Source: Burkholderia pyrrocinia | GTDB lineage: Bacteria > Pseudomonadota > Gammaproteobacteria > Burkholderiales > Burkholderiaceae | Direction: 5' to 3' | NCBI RefSeq assembly: GCF_003330765.1 | Contig: NZ_CP024904.1 | Span: 682,001-746,000 of the forward strand | Length of the DNA: 64,000 nucleotides | In this document: positions 45,959 to 54,261 of the stretch, piece after piece | How the letters are laid out: each line of letters starts with the position of its first letter | Numbering within the stretch: position 1 is the stretch's first letter | Made by a program: the position numbers and the translations under genes | Notes under the pieces: generated by a model | Databases searched by the model: none | What the model was told of the DNA's origin: nothing | Seen by the model: the letters and a program-made list of their open reading frames with translations, nothing else

Positions 45959-47023
45959 ATGAGCCAATCACCCGAAACGCGCGGCACCGGCCGCGTCACG
46001 ATTCGCGAAGTCGCCGCGGCGGCGTCCGTCAACGCGTCGACGGTGTCGCGCGTGCTCAATCCGGCCACACGCCACCTGATCGGCGATGAAGTCGTGCGCC
46101 GCGTGCTGGCGGTGGCCAAATCGCTCGGCTATCGGCAGAACCGGCTTGCATCTGCGCTGCGCGGCGGGCAATCGAAAGTGATCGGCGTGTGCCTGCCCGA
46201 CATCTCGAACCCGGTGTTTCCGCCGATGGTCTGCGGGATCGAGGAGGAGCTCGCGGCCGAAGGCTACGGCGTGCTAATCGCGAACATCGTCGGCAAGCCC
46301 AAGAATCAGGAGCGGATGCTCGAGCAGATGCTCGAGCGTCAGGTAGACGGCCTGATCCTCGCGACCGCCGCGCGGCACGACCCGCTCGTGCGGCGCTGCA
46401 TCCTCGACGGGGTGCCAGTCGTCCTCGTCAATCGCGGCGAGGACGGCGGCCACGTACCCGAAGTCGTCAACGACGATTTCCTCTCGATGCGGCTCGCGGT
46501 CGAGCATCTGGTCGGACTCGGGCATACGCGCATTGCACATCTGTCCGGGCCTGAACGGCTCGCGACCGGCCTGTCGCGGCTGCAGGGCTTCCAGATCGCC
46601 ACCCAGCAGCACAATCTCGCGGCAAACGTGATCGTGGAAGCAACCGAGTTCACACGCGAGGCCGGACGCCTCGCATGCGCGCAACTGCTCGACACGCATC
46701 GCAGCGTGACGGCCATCATCGCGGCGAACGATTTGATCGCGCTCGGCTGCTATGACGTGTTTGCGGAGCGGCGGATCGTGTGCCCGCAGGACATCTCGCT
46801 GATCGGACACAACGATATGCCGCTGCTCGATATGCTGAATCCGTCGCTAACCACACTGCGAATCCAGCATCGCGAGATGGGCCGGCAGGCCGCACGCCTG
46901 CTGCTCGGCATGATCACGACGCCGGGCAACGCGCCACTGCGCATCACGCTGGCACCCGAGCTGGTGGTGCGCGGGTCGACCGGTGCACCTCGGTCGGCCA
47001 GCCGCCGGGCGCGTTCGGGCTGA
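45959..47023 (+). CDS. LacI-family transcriptional regulator
   Basis: The 354-residue protein has the LacI helix-turn-helix at residues 13-35 (VTIREVAAAASVNASTVSRVLN) and the linker that follows. It also has a periplasmic-binding-like effector domain (VIGVCLPDISNPVFPP, AANDLIALGCYDVF, GHNDMPLLDML). It most likely represses the importer and the ring-cleavage operon through the shared 14-bp palindromes. It is divergent from the importer genes and ends at a strong palindrome opposite the cupin gene. Confidence 0.94.
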   Translation: MSQSPETRGTGRVTIREVAAAASVNASTVSRVLNPATRHLIGDEVVRRVLAVAKSLGYRQNRLASALRGGQSKVIGVCLPDISNPVFPPMVCGIEEELAAEGYGVLIANIVGKPKNQERMLEQMLERQVDGLILATAARHDPLVRRCILDGVPVVLVNRGEDGGHVPEVVNDDFLSMRLAVEHLVGLGHTRIAHLSGPERLATGLSRLQGFQIATQQHNLAANVIVEATEFTREAGRLACAQLLDTHRSVTAIIAANDLIALGCYDVFAERRIVCPQDISLIGHNDMPLLDMLNPSLTTLRIQHREMGRQAARLLLGMITTPGNAPLRITLAPELVVRGSTGAPRSASRRARSG

Positions 47024-47061
47024 CGCGTCGACCTGATCCGCCGGCGCGGCTGTTCGACTTT

Positions 47062-47081
47062 CGCGGGCGGCGCCGCCCGCG
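47062..47081. terminator. perfect 20-bp palindrome between convergent genes
   Basis: CGCGGGCGGC and its exact complement form a 20-base self-complementary stretch between the LacI and cupin stops. It lacks a clear T run but probably halts both convergent transcripts. Confidence 0.5.
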
Positions 47082-47088
47082 CCTCCAT

Positions 47089-47439
47089 TTAGCTGCGCGG
47101 AGGGCGATCAAACGGCATCGCGAGCAGGATCCTGGCAGGACGATCCGACCGGTTGCGCAGCGAACGCCGCTCGCCGGGCGCAAGGCGGCATGAATCGAAC
47201 GGATGCAATTCGACTTCGATGCCGTCCGCGTCCACGCATACTTGCCCCTCCAGTACGACGTAATGCTTCTCGACGCCGGATCCCTCCATCGTCGTGTGCC
47301 CGCCCGCGTCGATCGTCGACACGCCAAGCCAAAGCGATTCGGCCGGGCCCGCCTCTCGTCCCTGCAAACGCACGCATTGCATCCCGAAGTGATTCGGAGG
47401 GAAGTACTCGGGTGCATCGCGAAAGCGCGTGACGTTCAT
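47089..47439 (-). CDS. cupin-domain protein
   Basis: The 116-residue protein forms a single small cupin barrel: GGHTTMEGSGVEKHYVVLEGQVCV is the conserved motif 1, and the second motif is EVELHPFDSCRLAPGE. It lacks the classic HxH triad; only H48 and H59 remain near that place. It may be an isomerase or a ligand-binding accessory. Its start overlaps the stop of the upstream dehydrogenase gene (ATGA), so it is the last gene of the dioxygenase operon. Confidence 0.82.
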   Translation of the reverse strand: MNVTRFRDAPEYFPPNHFGMQCVRLQGREAGPAESLWLGVSTIDAGGHTTMEGSGVEKHYVVLEGQVCVDADGIEVELHPFDSCRLAPGERRSLRNRSDRPARILLAMPFDRPPRS

Positions 47440-48413
47440 GGCTTGAGCAACACGCGGTTCGCGGTGCCCTGAAAAACCGCTCGATACGCGTGCGCGGCGT
47501 CCGCAAGCTCGAATACGTAGTCGGCGTCAACCGGGAACGGCTTCAGCACGCCCTGCTCGAACGACGGCGACAACGCGTCGAGGATGCCGGCGCAGTGCGA
47601 CGTACTGAGGGCGAGCGAGTCAATCCCGACGTAGGTGTGCTGCCCGCGATAGAACGCGAAGATGTCGAACGGCACCGCGCGCTCGATCGTCGAGATGAGG
47701 ATGTGCGTGCCGCGCACGGCCATCGCGCGATTCGCACGCTCGAAGTAGGGGCTCCCGACCGTGTTATAGACGATGTTTGCGCCACGGCCGGCCGTCATCT
47801 CGAGCACGAGCTCGTCGAATGGCTCGGCAGAGGCGTTGATCATCGTCACATCGCCGGTAGCGTGCCCGATGTACGACGACTCGTCGCGCACGACACCGAT
47901 CACCTCCGCCCCCGCCATGGTCGCCAGCTGGACGGTCGCTTGTCCGACTTTTCCATTGGCACCCAGGACGAGCACGACGTCGCCGCGCCGCACGCCGCCG
48001 GCGCGGTGCAAGCCCTCGAAAGCGGTAACGAACGGCACGCCGATCGACCCGGCCTCGTCCATCGTCAGGTTTTCAGGTTTCTCGCGCACGCTGTGCGCCG
48101 GCACGACGAGATAGCTGGCGTGGGTCCCGTCGCGGCGGATCCCGAGCTCACCGCTGCTACCCCAGACCGCCTTGCCGATCAGGTCCGGCGGACCACCGAT
48201 CACGCGCCCCGCATAATCTCGACCCGGCGTGCGCGGCCATACCGCGTGCGGCATGAAGCCGAGCACAGCCTTCACATCGCTCGGATTGACGCCCGCGCTC
48301 TCGATCTTGATCAGGCAGTCGGTCGTATCGATCTTCGGGACAGGCTGCGTGTCGATGCTCAGTGCAAGAGCGCTGATATCGGCGCTCTTTTGCTGGACGC
48401 GAATGCATTTCAT
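47436..48413 (-). CDS. MDR-family zinc-independent dehydrogenase (quinone oxidoreductase-like)
   Basis: This 325-residue medium-chain reductase has a GroES-like N-terminal domain (AGVNPSDVKAVLG, then GRDYAGRV) and a Rossmann domain with GANGKVGQATVQLA. The residues of the structural zinc site are not visible, so it groups with the quinone or enone reductases. AGGAAG precedes ATG at 48413. It lies 103 bases after the BKACE gene. It probably reduces an enone or quinone formed in the pathway. Confidence 0.87.
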   Translation of the reverse strand: MKCIRVQQKSADISALALSIDTQPVPKIDTTDCLIKIESAGVNPSDVKAVLGFMPHAVWPRTPGRDYAGRVIGGPPDLIGKAVWGSSGELGIRRDGTHASYLVVPAHSVREKPENLTMDEAGSIGVPFVTAFEGLHRAGGVRRGDVVLVLGANGKVGQATVQLATMAGAEVIGVVRDESSYIGHATGDVTMINASAEPFDELVLEMTAGRGANIVYNTVGSPYFERANRAMAVRGTHILISTIERAVPFDIFAFYRGQHTYVGIDSLALSTSHCAGILDALSPSFEQGVLKPFPVDADYVFELADAAHAYRAVFQGTANRVLLKP

Positions 48414-48516
48414 GCTTGATTTCTTCCTGAAAAATGCGGATTCGGACGCATGGCCTGGCGACCATCGGCCACCGCGCGTCAATGCATGACGCTAATTGTC
48501 GTTTGCTTGGTTGCGC

Positions 48517-49398
48517 TCAAGATGCGAGGCCGAGACACGCGCGCGCGTCGCGGCTCGTCGCGATCTCGCCGCCTAGCAGCGTGACGATTTCGCGTGCCCG
48601 CGCGACGAGCGCCGCATTGCTCTCGGCAAGCACACCTTTCTCGATATAGATGTTGTCCTCGAGGCCAACACGCACGTGTCCGCCCGCGAGCCACGCCTGC
48701 GCGACGATCGGGAACTCAAAACGCCCGATCCCGAAAGCGGACCATATCGCCCCTGGCGGCAACAGGCCGCGCGCATAGAGCAGCGTTTCCGGCGATGCGC
48801 CGAAGCCGTATTTGACGCCGCTGACGAACGTCCAGAGTCCGGGGCCGTCGAGTACGCCGCTCGCAATGAGGTCTCGCGCCAGATGAATATCGCCGGAGTC
48901 GAATATCTCGAGCTCAGGCTTGACGCCGGCCTGGCGTATCACCTCGGCCATCCGCGTGACGTTCTTCGGGGTGTTGACGACGACTTCGTTTCCCGAATTC
49001 ATCGTGTTCAGGTCAAGGCTGCAGATGTCGGGTTTAAGCGCAAGAATGTGCTCCACGCGTTTTTCAGGTGGCAGAAGCGTGGTGCCCGGCGCAGCAACCC
49101 TGGGGTCGTCGTCGCTCGGAATAAAGCGCCCACCGGGACCGGTCGTCAGATTGATGATCAACTCGCGATCGACCGCGCGAATCCGGTCGATGACGTCGCG
49201 ATAGAGATCGACGTCCATCGCGGGTCTGCCCGTGGCCGGATCACGGACGTGGATGTGCACAACGGCAGCGCCGGCCTGCGCCGCTTCGAGCGAAGCATTC
49301 GCGATCTGCTCAGGCGTGATCGGCAGGCCCGGATGCTGATCGGGCCGCGTGATGTTGCCCGTGACAGCGCACGTAATAATGGTCTTGCGAGCATGCAT
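48517..49398 (-). CDS. beta-keto acid cleavage enzyme (BKACE/Kce, DUF849)
   Basis: The 293-residue TIM barrel has the zinc motif HIHVRD (H48, H50), the conserved acids in LDLNTMNSG and ELEIFDSGD, and the closing VRVGLEDNIY. BKACE enzymes condense a beta-keto acid with acetyl-CoA to yield a new CoA ester and acetoacetate; the first member cleaves 3-keto-5-aminohexanoate. GGAGACC before ATG at 49398 sets the start. It lies 18 bases after the SDR stop. In this operon it would deal with a ring-fission product, which is an unusual combination. Confidence 0.92.
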   Translation of the reverse strand: MHARKTIITCAVTGNITRPDQHPGLPITPEQIANASLEAAQAGAAVVHIHVRDPATGRPAMDVDLYRDVIDRIRAVDRELIINLTTGPGGRFIPSDDDPRVAAPGTTLLPPEKRVEHILALKPDICSLDLNTMNSGNEVVVNTPKNVTRMAEVIRQAGVKPELEIFDSGDIHLARDLIASGVLDGPGLWTFVSGVKYGFGASPETLLYARGLLPPGAIWSAFGIGRFEFPIVAQAWLAGGHVRVGLEDNIYIEKGVLAESNAALVARAREIVTLLGGEIATSRDARACLGLAS

Positions 49399-49416
49399 CG
49401 AAAGGTCTCCAGACAA

Positions 49417-50166
49417 TCAATTCAGCCGGCGGCCACCATCGACGACGATCGTTGCGCCGGTACTGAACGTCAGCGTCGTCGCGCAGGCGACGATGGCGGC
49501 AGCGACATCGTCCGGCGCGCCGATCCGGCGTAGCGGCGTCGTCGCGGCGGCCTTCTCGTTGAAATCGTCGCCGCGCCCGGGGACGAACTGCGTATCCACG
49601 ACACCGGGAGACACGTTCACGACGCGAATGCGCGGCGCAAGTGCACGGCCGAGCGACAGCGCCATCACGTCGATTCCCGCCTTTGCGGCGCAGTACGCGA
49701 CGTTGCTGCCATTGCCGGTCGTGCCCGCGATCGACGACACGTTGACAACGAGCCCGTCGCCCGATTCGTCGAGCAGCGCACGAAATGCCCGGATCGCCGC
49801 GAACTGGCCGCGCCAGTTGACTTTCATGATCTCGTCGATCAGGTCGTCCGTCAGCGCGTCGATGTCCGCATGCCGAACCGGCTTCGTGAAGCCCGCGGCG
49901 TTCACCAGGATGTCCGCTCGTCCGTAACGCGCGCGCACGGTGTCGGCGAGCGTGGCAAGCGTTGCGCTGTCGGTGATCGTCGCGACTGCGGCCGAGTGCC
50001 CGTCGCCACGCAGTTTGTCGGCGATGCGCTGCGTTGCATCCAGGTCGCTTCGCCCGACGACGACGACGCGCGCGCCCGCTTCAGCAAAACCCGTTGCAGT
50101 CGCGACGCCTATCCCGCCGGTGCCGCCGAGAATGACAGCGACTTTATCGTTCAGATTGGGTGACAC
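49417..50166 (-). CDS. short-chain dehydrogenase/reductase
   Basis: The 249-residue classical SDR has the nucleotide motif GGTGGIG near the start, the NAG-like AAGFTKP, the catalytic Ser in VSSIAG, and YCAAK as the Tyr-Lys pair. It would oxidise or reduce a hydroxyl or keto group with NAD(P)H. GTG at 50166, after AGGAGGGG, is the start; the frame continues upstream without a better site. It lies 13 bases after the dioxygenase stop in the same operon. Confidence 0.92.
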   Translation of the reverse strand: MSPNLNDKVAVILGGTGGIGVATATGFAEAGARVVVVGRSDLDATQRIADKLRGDGHSAAVATITDSATLATLADTVRARYGRADILVNAAGFTKPVRHADIDALTDDLIDEIMKVNWRGQFAAIRAFRALLDESGDGLVVNVSSIAGTTGNGSNVAYCAAKAGIDVMALSLGRALAPRIRVVNVSPGVVDTQFVPGRGDDFNEKAAATTPLRRIGAPDDVAAAIVACATTLTFSTGATIVVDGGRRLN

Positions 50167-50179
50167 TGTCCCCTCCTGT

Positions 50180-51100
50180 TCAGTCGATGGGCGGCGTCGG
50201 GTACGTCGGCGTACCGTCAGCCACGACGAAGTCGAAATCGAGCGTGTAATAAACCTCGCCGGTTTCCGCGTGCGGCCCCGTCTGCGGGTCATGGCGTTCG
50301 AAATTGCCGACGAGACGACGATTCACGCCGAATACGACGTCCGAGTCGAGATGTTCCGAATCATCGGCAAACACCTGCGACACCAGCGTCGCATGGCCTT
50401 CGGCGACGATCACGAAGTGGATGTGTGCGGGGCGATACGGATGACGGTCCTGCGCGTCGAGCAGCGTGCCGACGGGGCCATCGGTGGGCACCGGATAACC
50501 GGCGGGACGCACGGTACGAAAGTTGAACCGCCCTTGCGCATCGGTATGAAAGCGGCCGCGCAGATTACGGTCGGGCTGGTTCGGGTCCTGGTTCTCGTAG
50601 AGACCGACGGGCGACGCTTGCCAGACATCGACCGCCGCGTTCCCGATCGGCCGGCCCGACACGTCGAGCACACGGCCGCGCATGAAAAGAGGCGAACCAG
50701 GCGACTCCGGGCTGGCGATCGATTGGCCGTCTCCGTAGACCGGCGAACCGCCGCGGTAGAACGGCCCGAGCAACGCGCCCGGCGTTCGCCCGGTCGAGTC
50801 GGAATTGTTCAGCAATGCGACGAGTGTCGAAAAGCCCAGGACGTCGGACAGAAGCACGACCTCGTTGTGCCGTTCGTTGCATGCGTGTCCTGCGGCACGG
50901 ACAAACGCGAGTCCGCGCTCAAACTCCTCGTCCGTCAGCTTCACCTGCTTCAGGAACGCGTGCCCGTGATCGACCAATGCATTGACGATCTCCTTCAGGC
51001 GAGCGTCCCGGGTTCCCACCATCGCCGCCTTGACGATCGCGGTAACGGACGCGGGATCGTCGGTAATCGCACTTGCAACTGCAACTGCCTGTTCCGTCAT
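50180..51100 (-). CDS. intradiol ring-cleavage dioxygenase, hydroxyquinol 1,2-dioxygenase-like
   Basis: The 306-residue protein has the N-terminal helical linker and the non-heme iron site Y168 (GLYEN), Y202 (GYPVP), H226 and H228 (RPAHIHF). LGPFY near residue 111 fits the hydroxyquinol/chlorocatechol 1,2-dioxygenase group. It opens an aromatic ring between two hydroxyl groups to give a muconate or maleylacetate. GGAGAAAATC before ATG at 51100 is the start. A LacI-type operator abuts the ribosome site. The importer and BKACE nearby suggest that the ring may be made from a sugar-like substrate. Confidence 0.93.
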   Translation of the reverse strand: MTEQAVAVASAITDDPASVTAIVKAAMVGTRDARLKEIVNALVDHGHAFLKQVKLTDEEFERGLAFVRAAGHACNERHNEVVLLSDVLGFSTLVALLNNSDSTGRTPGALLGPFYRGGSPVYGDGQSIASPESPGSPLFMRGRVLDVSGRPIGNAAVDVWQASPVGLYENQDPNQPDRNLRGRFHTDAQGRFNFRTVRPAGYPVPTDGPVGTLLDAQDRHPYRPAHIHFVIVAEGHATLVSQVFADDSEHLDSDVVFGVNRRLVGNFERHDPQTGPHAETGEVYYTLDFDFVVADGTPTYPTPPID

Positions 51101-51111
51101 GATTTTCTCCA

Positions 51112-51125
51112 TGCAACCGTTTGCA
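51112..51125. promoter_or_regulatory. LacI-type operator TGCAACCGTTTGCA before the dioxygenase operon
   Basis: These 14 bases are identical to the operator at 45658-45671. The site is only 11 bases before the dioxygenase start and touches its ribosome site, so binding would block initiation or elongation. Confidence 0.75.
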
Positions 51126-51222
51126 TACATTGATGCAATAGTACTCGCCGGCCTGCTCCTATGGATAGAGCGTTAACCCTGAATTATGCGAAATCCACGA
51201 TGATCATGGGTATCATTCTGAA

Positions 51223-51236
51223 CGCAACCGTTTGCA
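51223..51236. promoter_or_regulatory. second LacI-type operator CGCAACCGTTTGCA
   Basis: This site differs from the perfect one only at its first base. It lies 111 bases (about 10.6 helical turns) upstream of the site at 51112, a spacing that suits a repression loop. Confidence 0.65.
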
Positions 51237-51370
51237 CAAATTGGCTCAAAGAATCGAGCATTGTCGACGATTGCATGCTGCCAGTACGTGAGGTGCGCGT
51301 TGGGACATGCAGCATGACGCCGCGACTCGACCCGCGCCGCCGCTCCGGCGCGGGTCGCAGCGCTGGATCG

Positions 51371-51691
51371 TTACTGCCCCGGCGCGGGCGAGTCGTTGCC
51401 ACCTTTCTGGCCTGCGGCTTTCTGCTCTGCCCTTTGGAGGCTCTGAGGATAGTGATCGTCCTTGTTCATGCGATAGCCATTCTTCTCAAGCGTACGCAGT
51501 TCGTGGTTCCGCTTCAGCCGAGCCTCTTTGCGTTGCGCCTTGCGTTGCGCTTTCAGCTCCTGCTTCGACATCGGGGCGTCGGAGGTGGCCGACGTACCGC
51601 CCGCATCCTGCGCGTTCGCGACCGGCGCACCCAGCAGCACGACTGCCGTCAGGACTGCGAGTGTGAGCGGCGCCAAGCTGGACTTTTTCAT
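51371..51691 (-). CDS. DUF4148 family small exported protein
   Basis: The 106-residue protein has a signal peptide (residues 1-27, ending VANAQ). The mature part has a charged helix of Lys and Arg followed by the DUF4148-type block RTLEKNGYRM ... YPQSLQRAEQKAAG. AAAAAGGAG precedes ATG at 51691. Functions of the family are unknown, and such genes are common and multicopy in Burkholderia. A relative lies at 53475. Confidence 0.85.
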   Translation of the reverse strand: MKKSSLAPLTLAVLTAVVLLGAPVANAQDAGGTSATSDAPMSKQELKAQRKAQRKEARLKRNHELRTLEKNGYRMNKDDHYPQSLQRAEQKAAGQKGGNDSPAPGQ

Positions 51692-52084
51692 GTGATTCTC
51701 CTTTTTCGTCGATGATCGACTGTCAATGGTTCTGCGTGCCGGCACCGGTTCGACTCGTATCGACCGCGGCCTCATCCGATTCACGCCCCCATCAAGTTAC
51801 ACGACAGCAAGATTATTTTTCTTAAGACACCTGAATTTTTATGATCGATGAAGAAAGCGACAGCCGGCATCTCATCGTGCGGGTAGCACGCTGTGCGGCC
51901 CGGTGCGGACGATGCACGCCTCCCCGACGTCATTCGGCTGCCCCCCCGACCTGACACTCGGGGTGACGCACCGTATCGGCGTACTTGGTCTTCGATGCGC
52001 CGCCCGATCTGAATCGTGTGGAAACACAATGAGCAATGAAAGCCTGTCGGGCCTTCGCCCGCTATTGCACTGAGGAACACAGCA
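51692..52084. other. intergenic region between DUF4148 and LysR genes
   Basis: These 393 bases must contain the two divergent promoters. No further gene or clear repeat was seen. Confidence 0.4.
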
Positions 52085-53005
52085 ATGAAGCTGTCATTCG
52101 AAGCCTTCGAGGCACTGGACGCGATCGACCGAACCAGCACGTTCGCCGAGGCGGCCACGATGCTGCATCGCGTACCGTCGACGCTCAGCTATCTGGTGCA
52201 GAAAATCGAGAGCGACCTGGGGGTCACCCTGTTCGATCGCAGTGGCCGTCGTGCAAGGCTGACGCTCGCAGGGCGTGTCGTCGTCGAAGAGGGTCGCCGA
52301 CTGCTCGTTGCGGCCGAGCAGCTTGAACAGAAGGCGCAGCGGATTCAGGATGGCTGGGAGACCGAGTTGCGCGTGTGCATCGATGAAATTCTTCCGCTTG
52401 CACGATTCTGGCCATATGTGCATGAATTCGACGAGCTCGAGATGGACACGCGTTTACGCTTGTCGACCGAAGCGCTCGGCGGCACCTGGGATGCGCTTGT
52501 CTCGCGGCGCGCGGATCTCGTGGTCGGAGCAACGGGAGAGCCGCCCGCGCTGACGGACATCGTCGCGCGCCCGATCGGCACGATGCGCTACGTATTTGCG
52601 GTCGCACCGCATCACCCTCTCGCGAAGATGCCGGAACCGATTACGCTGCAGACCGTCACTCAATATCGTTGTGCAGTAGTCGGCGGTCCTTCACGTGAAT
52701 CGCCCCCGCGCTCGTCGGCGTTCCATCCGTCTCAAGCTTATCTCGCGGTACCGACCCTTGAGACCAAACTTGCGGTGCAATGCGAAGGACTCGCCGTCGG
52801 CACACTCCCCTCAAGCATTGCCGCCCGCGCAATCGACGAAGGCAAACTCGTCGCCCGCCGCGTGATCGGGATGCGCGAAACAGCCGAATGCTATCTGGCA
52901 TGGCGCGACGACGAAGCCGGATGCGCGCTGCAATGGTGGCGCGAAAAGCTGGACAACCCGGATCTGCTCGAGCGATTCATGGCGCGGCAAAGGCAGGCAG
53001 GCTAA
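52085..53005 (+). CDS. LysR-family transcriptional regulator
   Basis: The 306-residue protein has the LysR helix-turn-helix in residues 1-60 (STFAEAATMLHRVPSTLSYLV, then LFDRSGRRARLT) and a C-terminal effector domain (ARPIGTMRYVFAVAPHHPLAK). Unlike the other two LysR proteins in the window it has a NRTTR-free linker (FDRSGRR). It lies between two DUF4148 genes, one of them divergent, and could control that one or both. GAGGAA before ATG supports the start. Confidence 0.93.
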   Translation: MKLSFEAFEALDAIDRTSTFAEAATMLHRVPSTLSYLVQKIESDLGVTLFDRSGRRARLTLAGRVVVEEGRRLLVAAEQLEQKAQRIQDGWETELRVCIDEILPLARFWPYVHEFDELEMDTRLRLSTEALGGTWDALVSRRADLVVGATGEPPALTDIVARPIGTMRYVFAVAPHHPLAKMPEPITLQTVTQYRCAVVGGPSRESPPRSSAFHPSQAYLAVPTLETKLAVQCEGLAVGTLPSSIAARAIDEGKLVARRVIGMRETAECYLAWRDDEAGCALQWWREKLDNPDLLERFMARQRQAG

Positions 53006-53474
53006 CGCGGTTTTCAGGAAACGCTGCCCTCCGAACGGGCTAACCGAACACAATAGCTCACGCGTCGTGCACGGTCGCTACCGGGCCGCCTGGACACAGG
53101 GTAGCAAATGCATACGTCGCAGCCAGTCGCTGTCTTGTGTGTGCCGACACCATCGCGAATCCCGAATCGACTCAAGGAAAACATCCAGCGGCCCAATCTG
53201 GATCATTACTGGACTGTCCATCCAGGGTCGATTGAGACGACGTTCGAACAAGACGTTTTCGGCAGGCGCTGATCTGTCTTTTTTTCTTTGATATCTCAAA
53301 TGTTTCGAATCAACAAATCGATTTTTTCGAAATGGTGTTTAGAAAACCGATGTTGCGCACTTAAGCAATAATGTTTTACCAGCACGGGAACGGGACCTCG
53401 GCTACACTGTTCTTACCCGTATCTGACCCAAAGGTTTGGGGCACCGTGCGAATCCGTATCGGAGGTAAATCATT
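53006..53474. other. 469-base intergenic region before the second DUF4148 gene
   Basis: The left half is ordinary sequence and the right half becomes A/T rich (around 53270-53370). The promoter of the DUF4148 gene should lie near 53370-53460. No gene was seen. Confidence 0.4.
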
Positions 53475-53765
53475 ATGGAATCCTTAATCAAGGCTTTTGT
53501 CATCGGAGCAATGATCGCCGTTCCTGCCGTCTCGTTCTCCCAACCGGATCAATCGACGAGGACCCGCGCGGAGGTCCGCAAGGAACTCATTCAATTTGAA
53601 AAGGCCGGTTATAAGCCGTCCATGGCCAGAAGCACTCAGTACCCGGAAAACCTGCAGGCTGTGCAGGCACGCGTTGCAGGCTTGAATGGCCAGAACAAGA
53701 ACGTTGGGCCGGCTATGAGCGGCTCATCTCGGTCTGGTAGCACCGCCCCGGCCAACGTGCAATAG
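53475..53765 (+). CDS. DUF4148 family small exported protein
   Basis: The 96-residue protein has a signal peptide (to about VSFSQ) and the DUF4148 block TRAEVRKELIQFEKAGY, then YPENLQAVQARVAGL. GGAGGT lies 8 bases before ATG at 53475, an unusually good ribosome site for this region. Its relative lies at 51371. Function unknown. Confidence 0.88.
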   Translation: MESLIKAFVIGAMIAVPAVSFSQPDQSTRTRAEVRKELIQFEKAGYKPSMARSTQYPENLQAVQARVAGLNGQNKNVGPAMSGSSRSGSTAPANVQ

Positions 53766-54148
53766 TAAGACGTTCGACCAGTTCTCCCGCGGGACGCGAC
53801 GTCAGCAAGGTCGGCGCGTTGAGATAAGCGCTCTGAGCGAGGAGCATAGGTATCCACCTATTTGCGAGGCGGAAACCTATGGCTGACAAGAACTCAAAGG
53901 TGTGGTTCGCGTTGATAAGGCCATGTAACGCCACGGAAGCAAACAGGTTGTTCGAGGCCCATTCAAACCAACCTCTCACGAATTGCCGGAATGGACCGTG
54001 CCGTTTAAGGAACAAGGTTCTGTGACTGGCGCGGAACATAGCCGGTCGGCGCCAGCGGCGGCCGTCGTCGAGTTGCTTGAACACTGCATCCGAATCGCGG
54101 AGCAGCGTGTCGGCCGATTCGCCGTCCGACCGCCTGCGCACCGCGCGC

Positions 54149-54236
54149 GCAGGATTCGACGATCGCCTCGTCAAGCCGGTAGAGACGGCCACGCTCGACG
54201 CGTTATTGCAACGTGTCGCACGCGACCTGCTGCCGG
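54149..54236 (+). pseudogene. remnant of a response-regulator receiver domain
   Basis: Codons from 54149 read ARAGFDDRLVKPVETATLDAL and continue for about nine codons. AGFDxxLVKPV is the last part of a receiver domain, here without the phospho-acceptor half and without any kinase domain. This is a decayed end of a hybrid sensor kinase or regulator gene. Confidence 0.6.
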
Positions 54237-54261
54237 ATGCCTGGCCTGCGATGTGCGTGGT

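Noticed and set aside
47366..47379. TGCAAACGCACGCA as a fifth LacI operator
   Set aside because: It lies inside the cupin coding region, and its right half departs from the TTTGCA half-site.
51161..51715. Plus-strand frame crossing the dioxygenase promoter
   Set aside because: It runs through the second operator and then opposite the DUF4148 gene, and has no family pattern.
53713..54192. Minus-strand frame with a hydrophobic stretch (HGLINANHTFEFLSAIG)
   Set aside because: It has a vague look of a CAAX-protease helix, but no conserved EE or other motif, no ribosome site, and it overlaps other decayed sequence.
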